Shown one piece after another: positions 1 through 13,000 of a DNA stretch of 64,000 bases. The notes beneath the pieces are model-generated. The model saw only the letters and a program-made list of their open reading frames with translations, was not told the DNA's origin and did not search any database. How positions within the stretch are numbered: position 1 is the first letter of the stretch; every line of letters starts with the position of its first letter. The stretch is from Callipepla californica brunnescens. Lineage: Eukaryota > Chordata > Aves > Galliformes > Odontophoridae. The position numbers were made by a program, and so were the translations under genes. The DNA lies in NCBI GenBank assembly GCA_023055505.1, contig JALIRH010000077.1, positions 1,922,001 to 1,986,000 of the forward strand, written 5' to 3'.

Positions 1-3000
1 TGCTCTCACTGTCAGGCTCAACTGAGCACCAATGACATGCAGCATCCCCATCCGTCAGACCACTTTTCAGAGCAGACTTTGTATTAATTTCACCCTTTTC
101 ACTTCAATTTCCCTTTTATTAGTTATCTTCCTTTTTTCAGCCCTGACTTTTAGCACTGCTATGCTAACACACGGTGCAGTCCTTCCCTCAACAATGTGAT
201 ATCTAACACTTTTATAAAGGTAGTATTCTCTCTTAATGGGAATGAACAGGTGGGCATGCCAGAAGGATGTGACAATTACATTTAACTGGCTGGCAATAAA
301 GGATGATCCCAAATACCTGCTACTGCTGCAGTTAAGTTTCAGCATTGCAAGCTTGAAAAGAAGTCCCCTCCCTCCCGAAACAAAAGGCCTTCAAAACCTG
401 AAGCTGGAGAACAGAGCCAGATGCTGCAGCCCCCTCTGTGACTGCGTGCACAGGCAGTGTTCTGCCCATGAGTTCATACTGCCTGGAAGAAAAGCTGCCA
501 GGTAATTGTTGCTGACTGACTGCCACACAGCTGGCTCAGAGACCCTCTGCAGAGGGCTCCTTTCTGGGCTGGATTCTGCCTTGCCTCCATTCAGCCCCTC
601 AAAGAAAGCTCAGTACTGTGCTACCTGAGAAGTGGCTGGATTAGCAGCTGATTTACTAGGTTAGTTTACAAAGAAATCATCCCCACATATGTGACACCAG
701 CAAGAAGCAGCAGTACTTTAATCAAAAGCACAACCAGAGTGAAGTTTAAGCTTCCTCTCTCTGCTTTTTCAGCCCTTTAAATGAAAGAAAACAGTGATTA
801 ACACTAAACAGATTAAGTGGAATCCTAATGCCTAAGTTGGGAAGCTGACATTAATCATCAAACTTTCTTATTGATTTTGGTAGAGCACAACATTGTACGG
901 TTAGAAAGCAACCACTAATCACGCTGAACTCTCTCTGACAGTCTGCTCAGGTTAGAAGCATAGTTCAAAGGTAGCTCTCAGGTCACCTTGCCGCTGTGAA
1001 CCTCCTGCACATTCATGTGCACACTGCACACTGAAAATAATGTGGCAGTGGTGTAATGAGACGGGTAGGTCAAACTGAACCGTGTTTACAGCATTTAATA
1101 AAACCGACAAGTTTTCCTCCTGTAGAAGTCTGAATTACACAGAGCATCAGGCTTCCTAGGACAGCACATGGAAGAAGAAGTATAAACCAAACAGTACACC
1201 ACCAGCTAAGATAGCTAGTCATCATGTTTCCATTAGTACCGGAATGTTTTCTGTACTACTCTTTTATGTTCACTCCTTTTCTGTTTTGGGATACATAAGC
1301 TACACTACACAGACAGATTTTGAGAGCAGAAATTGCCCAGACAATGACAAACATCTTTCCCATCTGCAAATTTTACCTATTTGCACTCAATCCAAAAACG
1401 GGCAAAAAACAAAACCAAAAAAAAAAAAAAAAGCAGTAAGGAAAACTTAAAGTAAGTTTAAGTCCCAACAGCAGGTTATTAAAGTTAAAAATAACTCCTA
1501 TTAAACTAATTGAAACGCTGGTCTTAGAATGAGTGGAACATTCTTCCTAAATAGCATCAGATTCACAGAAGAAAGGTAACAATATCTCTAAAACTTTACT
1601 GCAAACTAAGCCAAGAGATGAACTGGTAGGTCGCCAGCAGTTCCACAGAAATACACAGAACACTGAGCAGTTATTCTGCAGCGAAATAAGAAGGCTCTGT
1701 TTTATGTATTCCAGTTTTGTGATTTATTAGATACCCGTTGAGTATAAGTACACAATAAAGAGAAAGAATTTTTCTACTTAAGCAGACTCATGGAGCCAAA
1801 ATGTGTGAGAATAAGAAAAACCCTGATATTCTAGTTCATTTCTCTTTGTCCAAACACCTTTTTACCGCACGGATGTTTTCATGCAACCTATTAAACTCAA
1901 AAGTATTGTGCATTGCTTAGTTAAGAATTAATTTACCACATACACCCTGTATTTCCTTACAACACTGTAGGTGTTGGACACTCCTTCTCAGGGACACGTT
2001 GTTAAAGCTACCCCCAGGTATATGACAATAAGGGTTCCATTGAAATCTGAGCAAATGCAGGACAACTCAGGAGACCCACATCCCATTTCACGTGGTCTTC
2101 TGCCAACTAGACCAAACCACAAGATGAACTCTGCTGTAGTGTCTGCCTTTCAGTACCAGGGGGTGTCTGTCTGCTTAGGTGAAGGTCATTAATACCTGCC
2201 CTTCTGCGGGGGGACGGAGAGCTTGTGATTTTCTCATGAATTATATAGTTTTCAAGTTCTTCACGAGATATTATTTATATTTATCTACTTAAAAAAAGCT
2301 TAAGCTTCAGGCTCAGTCGGTCAGCAGAGAAAACAAACCTCACATAGTGTTGCCAAAACTAAAGTTAATGAAGCCTCTGGTAAGATAAATATCAGCACTG
2401 AGCAAACTGCACAAAAAGCTTAACTGAGAGTTCATTTGGATTTTTAAGAAGTTCCCCTTGGCAAAGGCACTGTTTGTTTAGTGACCATTCAGGTCAAGAG
2501 GTCTGTTACGCAAACTGGCATCCCCTTCTACGTGCAACCTCCACTCTAAGTGATTGGACTGATCCCAGATCCTCAGGAATTCAAACGTGCAAAATAACAG
2601 GTCTGTTCTCACCACAGTGGTGCACCAACACAAGATTGTGAACACTGACGCCTTAACCTTCTCTCACTACTTCCACAAACTCCCCACTGAAGCTATTTCT
2701 TGCAGCCACAAAACACAGTGGTTCTGCCTCTCGCTTTTCCACAAGTGCTGTCACCAACCTTCTCAACTGAAATAGACTTCAAAATGCAGTATTCCTAAAG
2801 GTGTTAAAACAAAGGAATCGAGTACCTAAATAATGAAAGTGCACCTCAACATAAAGTAAAAATAAGGTAAAAAAAAAAAAAAAACACATGAAGACTCACC
2901 ACCACTATCCTGGCTCTGATTCCAGTTCCTCCATTACGTAGATGCATCGCACAGTATGCAGATTTATATACTGATTCTGTTCATCTGAGTACATAACCTG

Positions 3001-4269
3001 TAGGGCACTTTCAAACAGGTGCAGGCGTAAGACCTTCAACGGCTTCGGTACACACGCCCAACTGCACTGCTGCTGCCAGTTGTCCAATGTGCCACTGGAA
3101 GGACTGCGCATGAAGACTTCAGAACATCCCAAATATTAACTGCAGGAGAACAAGAAGAGCCTGATTTACTGATACAAAACAAACAGGAGCAGGAAGGTAG
3201 GAGAAAATAAGTGTTAGTTTCATGAATTCAGATCTACTTGCTAGAAAAGCCTGAGGCAGTAGCTATTTCAGGACTAATATTCATATCTTCTCATTCATGG
3301 TCCTGAAGGCTTCCTCAGTTATCAGCTTCCTAATCACATAAATCAATAGTGTTTCCTAGGACATATCAAGCTTCTTTTTTTAATCTCCTTCGTGCTTCAT
3401 TTGACATGCCAGCTGAGAATCTGGACCAAACATGTCTGTAATGTACCTAAAGCACTTTACAGATGAGTTGCAACACAAGCACACGAGGTCAGGAATTAGA
3501 CTGCCAAGGGAACTGGAATGCTTCACCTAGCTGCATGTAGGAAACGTTAGAGAAACAAACGGTGGAATCATTAGAAATGCAGCAAAACAGAACGTGGAAG
3601 ACAAGAACCTCACCAACAGCTGTGACCAGATGCAGAGAGGACACGCAAGAAATATCTTCAAACAGCCTTTCAAGAGCAATAGTTCACGCAATCACCTATT
3701 AGGTGCTGAAATCTCATACATAATTTTAAGCCTCCACTTTCAAGCAGGAGTGACAGCCTGAACTCCCACCAAGCTGAACAAGTCACACCTGAGCTTCTGA
3801 CTCAAAGTAACAAGACAGAAATTTGCCTTTTTCTCCTCCCAGGTCCCAGGGCTCATTTGCTGTTCTTCTCTCCCAGAGGATTCTCACCATTACGATTCAG
3901 CATGCAAAATTCAGTCAAACGATTCAAAGCTGTACTGTCTAAACTCTAGAGACAAAGAATAAAGAGGGTGGTAGGGATGTCAAACAGCATGTGCAACACT
4001 CTGTGTCTATGGGAGCATCTCTTCTCCAAAGGCTAGCTCAGCAATGCAAAAAGCAATTCTTTTTCTCCTTGTCTCTATTTTTCACTGCTTTCCTTCAGTA
4101 ACCATTCTGCTTTCATGCTCTCTCCAACACACATGCCATCTTTAGAGGGAAAAAAAAAAACCTCTCTCTCAAAATTTATCTCGTGTAGGGTTGGTTTTTT
4201 TCTTAACGTTGGTGAAAGATTTTGGTAATAATCATGTATCTTGCAACTTCCTTCACCAAAGGACAGGTA
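1..4269. other. Unique non-coding stretch
   Basis: No gene or recognisable transposon was seen here apart from an exon-like block at 2899-3142 (listed separately). The stretch holds two A-runs (1417-1432 and 2869-2884) and ordinary AT-rich sequence. Open frames are all under 100 codons, lie in conflicting frames, and match no family I recognise. It could be intron or intergenic DNA. Degraded old repeats below visual detection may be present. Confidence 0.6.
2899..3142 (-). other. Exon-like block with splice-site motifs, probably non-coding
   Basis: Read on the minus strand, a pyrimidine-rich acceptor (tcttgttctcctgcag) is followed by about 244 bases and then a consensus donor (gtgagt) at 2898-2893. 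No frame is open through the whole block. One frame is open for about 75 codons and stops 6 bases before the donor, so an internal coding exon would need to start inside it. It could be an exon of a long non-coding RNA or a 5' untranslated exon. It could equally be chance, because GTGAGT and CAG motifs are common in 64 kb. No product is recognised. Confidence 0.18.
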
Positions 4270-4372
4270 CCATCTACCTGCAAGCAAGAAGTGAGTTAGG
4301 ACACCTGGGCTAGGGAGCTGGACTGTATGATTTCTAGAGGTCCCTCCCAACCCCTACAACTCTGTGATTCTG
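4270..4372 (+). mobile_element. CR1 LINE, 3' terminal fragment
   Basis: The segment ends with the avian CR1 3' terminus: 'gactgtatgatttctagagg', then 'tccctcccaacccctacaac', then 'tctgtgattctg'. Only about the last 100 bases of the element remain, the usual 5' truncation of CR1. The last 75 bases are clear and the upstream limit is approximate. No coding capacity remains. Confidence 0.88.
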
Positions 4373-7300
4373 TTTACCTGCTTGCTACCACAGCAAAGTC
4401 TACACAAAGGTAGTGACTGAACTAACAGGAATAACAGAAGGAGCCGACTCTCAGACAACAGTAATTAGTACATTATGGTTTTATTCTACTGTGATCTTCC
4501 TGTTTCCTGATGAATTCTCAACGTATGCAAAATGATTAGAAAATACCTGCTCAAGTTTTAGGTTGCCCACTCGAGTAATTGAAATGGTTAGGGTGCATTA
4601 AAGAGAATTTATTTTCTGTCACCCAAGGAGAAGCTGTAACATTAATGGATATTGCCTTACCCTTGTTTGAACAAGGGAGCACAGCCCTTGCAATTTTCTT
4701 TTTGATTTAACTTTCACAGTTTATTTTTATGAGAGGCTTCAGAAGATGTGTCTTTTAGTTACAGAGATTTGTGTCCTGTGTTGGAAAACTCCAATTACAC
4801 TTTCTAATTAAAAGCTTTAAGTGACAACTTGTATCCCAGTACTCTGTAGACACAGAAAGGATCCTAGTAAACACAGCAACGTTTTTCAAAGCACCAGAAC
4901 TTCTGCTCAAAGAGAATGCAAAGTAATTGAAGTTTTAAAAAGCATCGTGACATTAACAAAAAATTAACATCAGTCTCCTCTTTCAAACATAAATATGCAC
5001 TCATAACACCCTACTCTTTGGTTTTATTAGTGGCCTTTCAAGAAAAGAAGTCAAACCTACTGAAGGCACACTGATTTTTTCAGTAGTGCCCCCCGTGGTG
5101 CCACTGAAGCCTATGTCCTGAAAATTTTATTAAGTTCATGGATATGTGGAAAATGTAAACTAGAAGCAGCCCTCTGGTCGTTTCATTAACGTTACTTCAA
5201 ATAGAACCAGCGAGGAGCTGGCGCCGTCAGATGTTCCTCCAGCTGCAGACCAGTGCCAGCACTGTGATGTAAACACGGGTACTGCTGCCTGCCCAAACAA
5301 GCCAAGCTGCTCACTGTCCAGCCTGCTTCCTCCTCCAGCTCTCCCTAGCTGACAGAAATGACCCAGCTGCAGGTGTGATGCCAGTAAGGAAGGAGCCCCA
5401 GGACTGCACTGCAGGACCAGCAGCTCCATCGTAGCCAAGGGTTCACCTGAGAGCCCCAATCAACAGCAAAGTGGTGCTTGAGTGGATGAAAAGCACACAG
5501 CTTCTTTTTTAAAGTGCTCTGCTCCAATTCTGCCTACCACCTCTACCCCCAGGTAGGAATCCTTTTAGGAACGCAGCACAATATGAGGTGGGAAAAACAA
5601 ACACATCACAGAGCTGCCTGAAGCACCCACAGACAGTGGATTCAATTACCGCATGCTAAGCCCTTTGTATCTTAGGGTTGTGAGTCAGGAGGACGACTGC
5701 TAAATTAAGTTAAAACAAATGAGTGCAACTACCCTACTGAATCAAGGATTTGAAAAGGAAGAACAAAACACCAGAGCCCAGCTGGGCAATTTAGAAATCA
5801 GACAGTACTTTGTGGTCCTCCCTGCAAACGTGACAGAGGATAAAACACCCGCTCACACAGCTGCTGCAAGCCTTTTCATACCTGTCAAATCTTTCCTATA
5901 AGCAGACTCTAGCAAGCTCTTTTTTTTTTTTTTTTTTTTTTCCCCAATGGATTGTCTTTTTTGGTGTGTGGAGGGAGTCAAATTTCTAAGCCTACCAGAT
6001 ACGCTTCTCATTTACAGTTCACTCAGATGCTCGGTTCGTACCCTTTTATTGTTCTTTGACAAGTTGCTGGATTACCCGTGTATGGGTAGATAAGAGCTTC
6101 AGTATCACATCATCTCTCCTGCTAAGCCAGAAGAAAGTAGAAAATGAAAACATCAGACAAGATCTCTACAAGAAATGCACAGAACCTCGAGCACTTCCTA
6201 AGTTAGACATTAAAGCTGCTGGTGTCTTAACTAAATACCTACTCGCCGTTTATCCCAAGTTTAAAATAACTTGGGTTCTTCAGTTCGCAGGGAAAAGCCC
6301 TGCCTATCCACAGCACAGCTCAAAGAGCTAAATTATTCATGCCTAAAAAAAGAAAGATGGCCAAGAAAGACTCACCCACAGACGATATAAAACTTCCTAT
6401 ACTGTTTTATATATTAAACGTGGGTTATATATTTATGAAGGCGATACAAGTGGAACATTACCCAGAGAGATCATTCCCATAAAGGCTTCTCTTTCTCTGA
6501 TCCCTCTGACTCTTCTCATCATTTTATGTTATATGTGGCAAATGCCTGGGAATAGAGGAGTTTTACTAGCAATCTAATGCACCGAAACACTGTGATTGTT
6601 TCAAATGCCCTGAGCAGACTAGGCTTTGTTTTTCCTTTGTAGTACTGTCACACTGGATATACAGTGGGATATTATGCCTAACTTCATGAATTAGTCCCAT
6701 TAATCTCTCGGTCTAACGGCATCCTTTAACAGGTAGCACTATGTGCTTGGGAAAAGTAAGCGACTTCCTTTCAAACTTCTGTTAGGTCTCATTTAAACAA
6801 ATATCCCCATCCCCTGATGCCAGGGGAGAACGAGCAAGTACAAAGCCCCCCTCGTCCTCACCGTGATGGCATTTTTCATACCTGTTCTTATTTACTGCTT
6901 CTCCATCATGAACAGCAGCAATCTTTCCACTCTTTCAGAACAGTTTTTCCTATGTCTCTAAACTTTCTTGTTATCTCTCCCGGGTCACTGTGCTTTCATC
7001 TGGCAGAAAACATATTAAGAGATGGAAAAGCAGATGAAATAACTTGGGAGTGCATATTTTTATGAGAGAAGATGCCTGCACACCTTACACAGGGATACAT
7101 TATGTTTTCTAGTTTCTACATCAAGAAAGGATAATTTAGCACAGCATTACCAGATAAGGCACTTCAGCCAGTGCAGTAAAGGACACTGGAAAAGATGACT
7201 AATAACACCTGAACATCAATACCCTGCAGCACTGATCGCAAGCAGTCAGCAAGGAAACTTGCATATGCCATCTACTGTTTTTGCCCTAAAATCTGCCCAG

Positions 7301-9062
7301 CTTTCAGGCACAGAAAGTAAATATAATTAAAAAAAAAAGTAGTCTCCATTTACGAGAATTAGCAATCTGACTCGATGTCTTCCCACACAAAACGTTAGGA
7401 AGTGATACAATGAACATCTTTGTGCTTTAAACCGTTTGATCTTTTCTGCTTCTTCGTGCACATCCAGAAGCAGTTTCCCAAGGTGATGCAGAAGTGCAAA
7501 AACCTACAGAGTTAATTGCTGGCATGGATGCACTAACCTACAAATGCCTCAACCTGGGGAAGAACAGAGAGGATTTTCACTGCTATCTTGAGGGAGGAAA
7601 CAGCAGATGTGAAGTCATTAGCACCAGGACAGTGCTTCCCAAAAGCAAAGGTAAAACAGAAATAACTGTAAGGTCATTCAACAGTGCAGCTGAGGAAAGG
7701 GAAGAAAGTTAACATTTTGTTTAATGAAGAGTTGTTGAGGACTGTTTTGCCACACGACAGCTTATGCCATTTGTGAGCTAAGAAGAGCCTCTTGCCTTCA
7801 AGTAAACTTCCTCCTGGTAAAACTGGGAGCTGAAGTCAAGTGGCTTGAGAGCTTTCTGAAGCGTTTTAGTGAGTGCTACTGGGGCAGACAGGCACGTGCA
7901 CCTGAGTGCTCCACAAAGCATTCATTACCATTGACAGGGACTGGAAATGGCATAAGGAATAAATACAGGCCTTTAAGTGAATCTGATTATGCCTAATTTG
8001 CAAAACTGGGGAAAGAGAAATAATCGAACTGATCAATAAATGATATGGGGCTAGGTTATCTATTCCTGTTTAGTTATGGTGCCGTACCCAACTCTACTCA
8101 TCTCTGGTATCAAAGCACGCTGCTGCCTCCTCCTTCTGCCACAAGTATTTTATCCATGTTAAATCGAGATGAACATCACGTACCAAAATAAACAAACTGT
8201 TTTATGGGCCACTCTGAAATACAGCATCACTCCATTCATTCCAGTGGAGCTATGGTAGGTAAGTCACAAGGCATTTTATGTTGCCAAAGGTGTCTAAGAA
8301 GGGTTAGGAATAACTCCTGAGCTGTCATTGCAGAGCAGCTCACTGGTAGGATGCCTGTATGGCATGTCTCAGGGCAAGCATTTCCTGAATCACACAAGGT
8401 CATGCATTCACTGATAAAATCCAGAACACCAGTAAATACACAGTCAGGTAGCCCTAGAAAAATTAAAATAGGAATGTCTTAAGAAAGGGGGAGGTCCGCC
8501 CTTTTTTCTCCTGAGGTATCAGATGTTCCAGGCAACAATTAAAAGGTGCAAGAACACAGCAGGAAGGAAAATGAGAATTTCCCTTTATTATGATGAACTT
8601 GATTTCCTGATCTTGGTTTGAATCTAATTTACTGACAGACAGAATCTTCAGTGATGCCATCGCTGTGCTTCTAGAACTGAAGGAGTTACGCCAGTTATAC
8701 CATATTCTTTACTACAGGCCTTTTTTTATTAAGTTTCCCTTTTGCAGAATTTATTTTCTGCGTGAAGGCAAATTAAAATGCAAACCTTGAGGAAAGGAAA
8801 CAAAACAGGTAAAAGAAAAACACTACTGTTTCAGCTGCCCCTATTGATATCCTAGAATTAGAGTACTCAAGGTGATCCATCCCCCGGGCAGTCCACATAG
8901 GAGCATTTGAGGAGACCCATAGCAATGGGGGGGGTCTAAAAGGGTACATTGCTTGCCTTGATGTACAGCTAAACAGGTATATTTCATTTCATTCATAGAT
9001 GTAATATGGGTGGGTATTAGCCTCTATACTTTTCCTATCAGTTACATAAATTAATTATTAAG
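4373..9062. other. Unique non-coding stretch
   Basis: No gene is supported. The stretch contains a 22-base T-run (5920-5941), a very AT-rich patch around 6390-6435, a slightly GC-richer patch at about 5195-5460 with a 99-codon minus-strand frame of no recognised family, and a run of eight G near 8926. The remaining frames (for example 7494-7712 and 6056-6331) are short and look like chance. Confidence 0.6.
5920..5941. repeat. T-homopolymer (22 bases)
   Basis: An uninterrupted run of 22 T. It could be an A-tail of an old minus-strand retrocopy, but no retrocopy body is recognisable next to it. Confidence 0.9.
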
Positions 9063-9474
9063 AGCGTGGCACACCTCTCTTACGAAGAAAGGCTGAGAGA
9101 GCTGGGGCTGCCCAGCCTTGAAAAAAGAAGACTCAGAGGTGGTCTGATCCACATCTATCAATATCTAAGGAGCAGAAAGGAAAGGGATGAGGCCAGACTC
9201 TTCTCAGCAGTGTGTGATGATAAGGCAAGGGGAAATGGCCACAAACTGAGGCATAGGAAGCTGTGCACAAATGCGTGTGGGAACTTCTTCACAGTGCAGT
9301 GATGGAGCACTGGAGCTGCACACAGAGCTGGTGGATCTCCTTCTCTGGAGATGTTCCAGACCCACCTGGACACCTACCTGTGCAACCTGGGCTGGGAGCT
9401 GCTTTGGCAGGGGGTTGGACTCTATGATCTCTAGAGGTCCCTTCCAACCCCTACAACTCTGTGATTCTGCGATT
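9063..9474 (+). mobile_element. CR1 LINE, 3' fragment with end of ORF2
   Basis: This is the C-terminal end of the CR1 ORF2 polyprotein plus its 3' untranslated end. The frame opening at 9066 reads HLSYEERLRELGLPSLEKRR, which fits the conserved end of CR1 ORF2 just upstream of the element terminus. The frame then decays with stops. The element ends with 'ggttggactctatgatctct', 'agaggtcccttccaacccct' and 'acaactctgtgattctg'. It is 5'-truncated and inactive. It resembles the antisense copy at 24068-24606, sharing blocks such as 'gggaacttcttcacagtgca', so both probably belong to one subfamily. Confidence 0.93.
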
Positions 9475-9887
9475 AAGAGAGCTCATTTTTGTTTAAAGTT
9501 CAATAACAATCTGAAAAACACAGCTATAGGCAGACATAGAAACTTATTTTCCCCCCTCTGAATCAGATTTTTGATTAAGACACTGCCTACAAAAGCAGTA
9601 GCTTTGAGAGACACCTACTTCAAACTCCAGCATTGTCCATTTGTACAAAACCTTCCTGGTCTGTTATATATTGAAGGAGGAAAACATGGCTAGGAGGAGA
9701 ATGATGTCTTGCTGCGAAGGTAGCTGTTGAATGAAAAAAACAGCAGAAAAGGGAGGAAGAATTCAAAGAGCCTCTCACAAATGAGTCTTTCCGCTGAGGG
9801 TGACCAGTACTTAGGTAAACAGTGCTGAAACCTTCAATGGGCTGTAGTGCAACTGAATCTTTGCTTCTGTGGTTTAAGGCAACTACT

Positions 9888-10020
9888 GAATCATAGAATC
9901 ACAAAGGTTGCAAGGGACTTCTCATCAAGCCCAACCCCACTGCTAAAGCAAGTTCCCTGATCAGGTTGAGCAGGAAAGCACCAAACGGGTCTTGAATATC
10001 TCAAGAAAAGGAGCAACTTC
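9888..10020 (-). mobile_element. CR1 LINE, 3' fragment (antisense)
   Basis: The block begins with 'gaatcatagaatcacaaagg', the reverse complement of a CR1 3' end. It continues with 'agcccaaccccactg' and 'gggtcttgaatatctcaaga', which match the antisense of CR1 upstream of the tail. It differs from the copy at 9063-9474, so it is another subfamily or a more diverged copy. Its 3' end faces that of its neighbour about 410 bases away. Confidence 0.8.
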
Positions 10021-13000
10021 CTTTCGTTAAATTATCCTGATATTCTACTGTATTAATATTTTTCCCTTGTGCTCTACGTATTCAACACCTAAATTCAGGA
10101 AGCACTTTTCTTCATAGTGCTTAGGATCCAAGTATAGCAGTCCACAAACATCTATGAAGAGTACTATCATCACAGAATATAGCAAATAGTGGTTGAGTAC
10201 ATTGACTGGAGCCCAGCCTAGGCTAATAACAGTACTTTCAGAGGTATAGTAATGCTGGTCACTTCTTGTGCCATGCACTCAGCAAGATGCTACAGGCATT
10301 GTAGAAGGAAAAGAAATAGCAGTGAAAAACGTTTGTCACACGTGAAACCAAGCAGGAGACTGATCTATCCATGGGATGAGCTACTCAGAGGCTGACTGCC
10401 ACACTACAATCAATTAAGGACATCAAAAGCAAGCGGGCTGTATTTGCCACTGCAGTCATACCCACCCCACAGAAAGAGGAGATGGCCACAGGTGTTAGTC
10501 AGTCTGCCCAGGGTCTGAGGAGATCTCCCTTATGCAGGCTGCTCAGGTATTCAAATCTAATAACCGATGCTCCCCTCTCCACACCAGTAAAGTTTTGCTC
10601 ACATAAATAGATTTATAGATGTATGGAAGCCCGGTGCATAAAGCACAGTCTGCTCAGCACCTTACAATCACGACTTTCAGAATATAGGGGAGTCTAGACA
10701 TAGAAGAGCACTCTGCTAGCACCTACAGAAAAGAAGGGTTGATGAACACAAAGGACCATCTGTCAGGGCTTAAACATGCCTGTTTTCAGTCGTTATTCAA
10801 CTTAGCTAGAGATATTTCTTGCAGACAGTGATATGATTATCACAGCAATCATATAAACAGTGTGGGTGAAGGCTCACCCCAACCAAAGGCAATAGAGCTA
10901 GGAAAGCTAAGAACTGCCAAACAGCCAAATGATCAGGGAAGTGCCTGCTCAAAGGTATGAGCTGGAAGAAGCTGTTAGAGGGTCACTGACGTGCTAGGAG
11001 GCCGTGTTAGCACTCAGTGCCAGCTGCCCTCTTGCTAGGAGCAGAAATAAAAGCTGTTAGCAAGGTTGGCGTAGTTGGCTAGAGCAGTGGGTGGTGGGAA
11101 GCAACCAGAATTGCTAAAAAAAAAAAAAAAAAAAATCCACCAAAGCAGGTCACTGCACAAGAGTGACAGCTTAAATCAGGCCCTGCTAGCTGGCACCTGT
11201 GAGCAACCCCAAGTCAGAGTCAAGTACTAGCACAGCAGGAGGAGAAAGCAGCCCATCTAATGTTGGTTTCAGCAGGTGAAGGAGCACCAAGGAAAAGAAG
11301 TCAAGAAACACGGTGGTGCGAGCTACTCTGCCCACCATGCTGCACTTGTACCACTGCCCTTCAGTATAAACTTGGCTTGCCAAGCGGACTGAAGCATGTA
11401 GGCACACAGAAGATTAACTCAGTGGCACCAGAAAGCACCGTTAATTTCCCTCCAGCTTCTAGATTAGTTCAAACCAACATGATTACCCTGTGTCTGAAAC
11501 AGGCTTTAGCTGCTGCATGCCAAGCGTTATCAGGAAGGCCACCCCTGTGAGTGCTTACAGACCAGCTACCAGACTCATTAGTTTCACTAGTTTCCAGCTG
11601 GAGAGCTGAACTGAACAAGTTTAATGGGTATCTCTGGACACCCAACGCGATTCTGCTGCTGACAGCAGGTGCCCAGCAGCACTGCAAGAGAAGACAGAGG
11701 GAGAAGATGGAAGACGGGCACCAAAGCCAAAGCTTTCAGAGCTGCTTTCACTTCTTGTGCTTTCCACTTATTTCTGCTGAAGGAGCTGCTGAGTAAGTTT
11801 GTCCCACTTTCAGCTCCCCTACAAGGTGAAAGAGCATTTGCAAATCAAAACATCTCAGCAATCACTGCTTGATTCCTCAGTTTTTCGCCATTTATATAAA
11901 TGGTACAGCAGCTACAAACAATGATGATGTACATAAAATATATCTACACGTTTTACAGTTCTTGTGTGTGTTACATTTATTTACTTAGAGCTCTACATAA
12001 TGACTCTGTTGCCGACTTTCTCATCGCGAGGTTGGCATATCCCGAACCCTTTGGAAAGCAGTGTGACAGTCATTCAGAGCAAAAGCAAATCAGGAATATT
12101 ACAGTGCATGGCTAGAAGCAATTCAGCCGTTTGATATTAAAAGCCATGCTGTTAAATTAATCCCTAGCCTGGAAAAAAAAAAAAAAACGTTCAGTGATAT
12201 CAAGAGCTGTAGCTCAGTGTCACTGCCAAATCCTCTTCCCCATAACGCTCGTCCCTCCAACTTCAGCGACTCCGCACAAACATCCTGCAGATCTGCTCTG
12301 CCACGCAGGGATCAACAGTTAGTTCTTCACATCTGATTCAGTTCATAGCTCTGGCATAACATGGCCAACAAGTTAACTGCCAGAGGCCAATACAGAAGCA
12401 GAGATCTCCTCACTTGCTTCTGTTGCTGTCAAAGAAATACAGCACCGGGATATTTCCTCCTGCAGCTGTCAGATCGCAGGCCATCAGCAGCAGCTTCTGT
12501 AAGACAGCAGCATATGCTGGAGGCTGCGTGCAGAGAAACAGCGGTAAGACAGACACAATTTCAACTCTCAACATAAAGTAGCTCACCAGAAGGGTGTGGC
12601 TTGGTTTAATGCACGTTTTTTGCTTGTTTTCACTAAATATCTCCCAAGATAAATATTTAGTCAAAGATGACCTCTCAATCAGAAATGGAAATCAGCTTTT
12701 TGCATCTGAAACCATTATTTTCTTCTCCATAATCAGGCTGGTATTGAGTAGGTCTGATTTCAGCAGTGCTTCCTGATCAATGGGGACTTCCACTGATAGA
12801 TAGTACAACACGGAGTCTGAGCTAGATATGCAGTTTGTTACGAGTCAGCGCTATTTCCTCTCATCCACCTTCAACAATTGTTATCCAATCCCTCAGCAAC
12901 ATCCTCCAGCTCGCATGATTCAGGGCAAGAAGCGAGCCATATTGATCTTTAAAGTCAAAACCCCAAATACTCTATTTCTTCACAAGTCTCAGGCTAGCTC

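Noticed and set aside
6028..6045. tRNA B-box-like GGTTCGTACC
   Set aside because: No A-box at proper spacing and no cloverleaf fold; a lone B-box-like word is not a tRNA.
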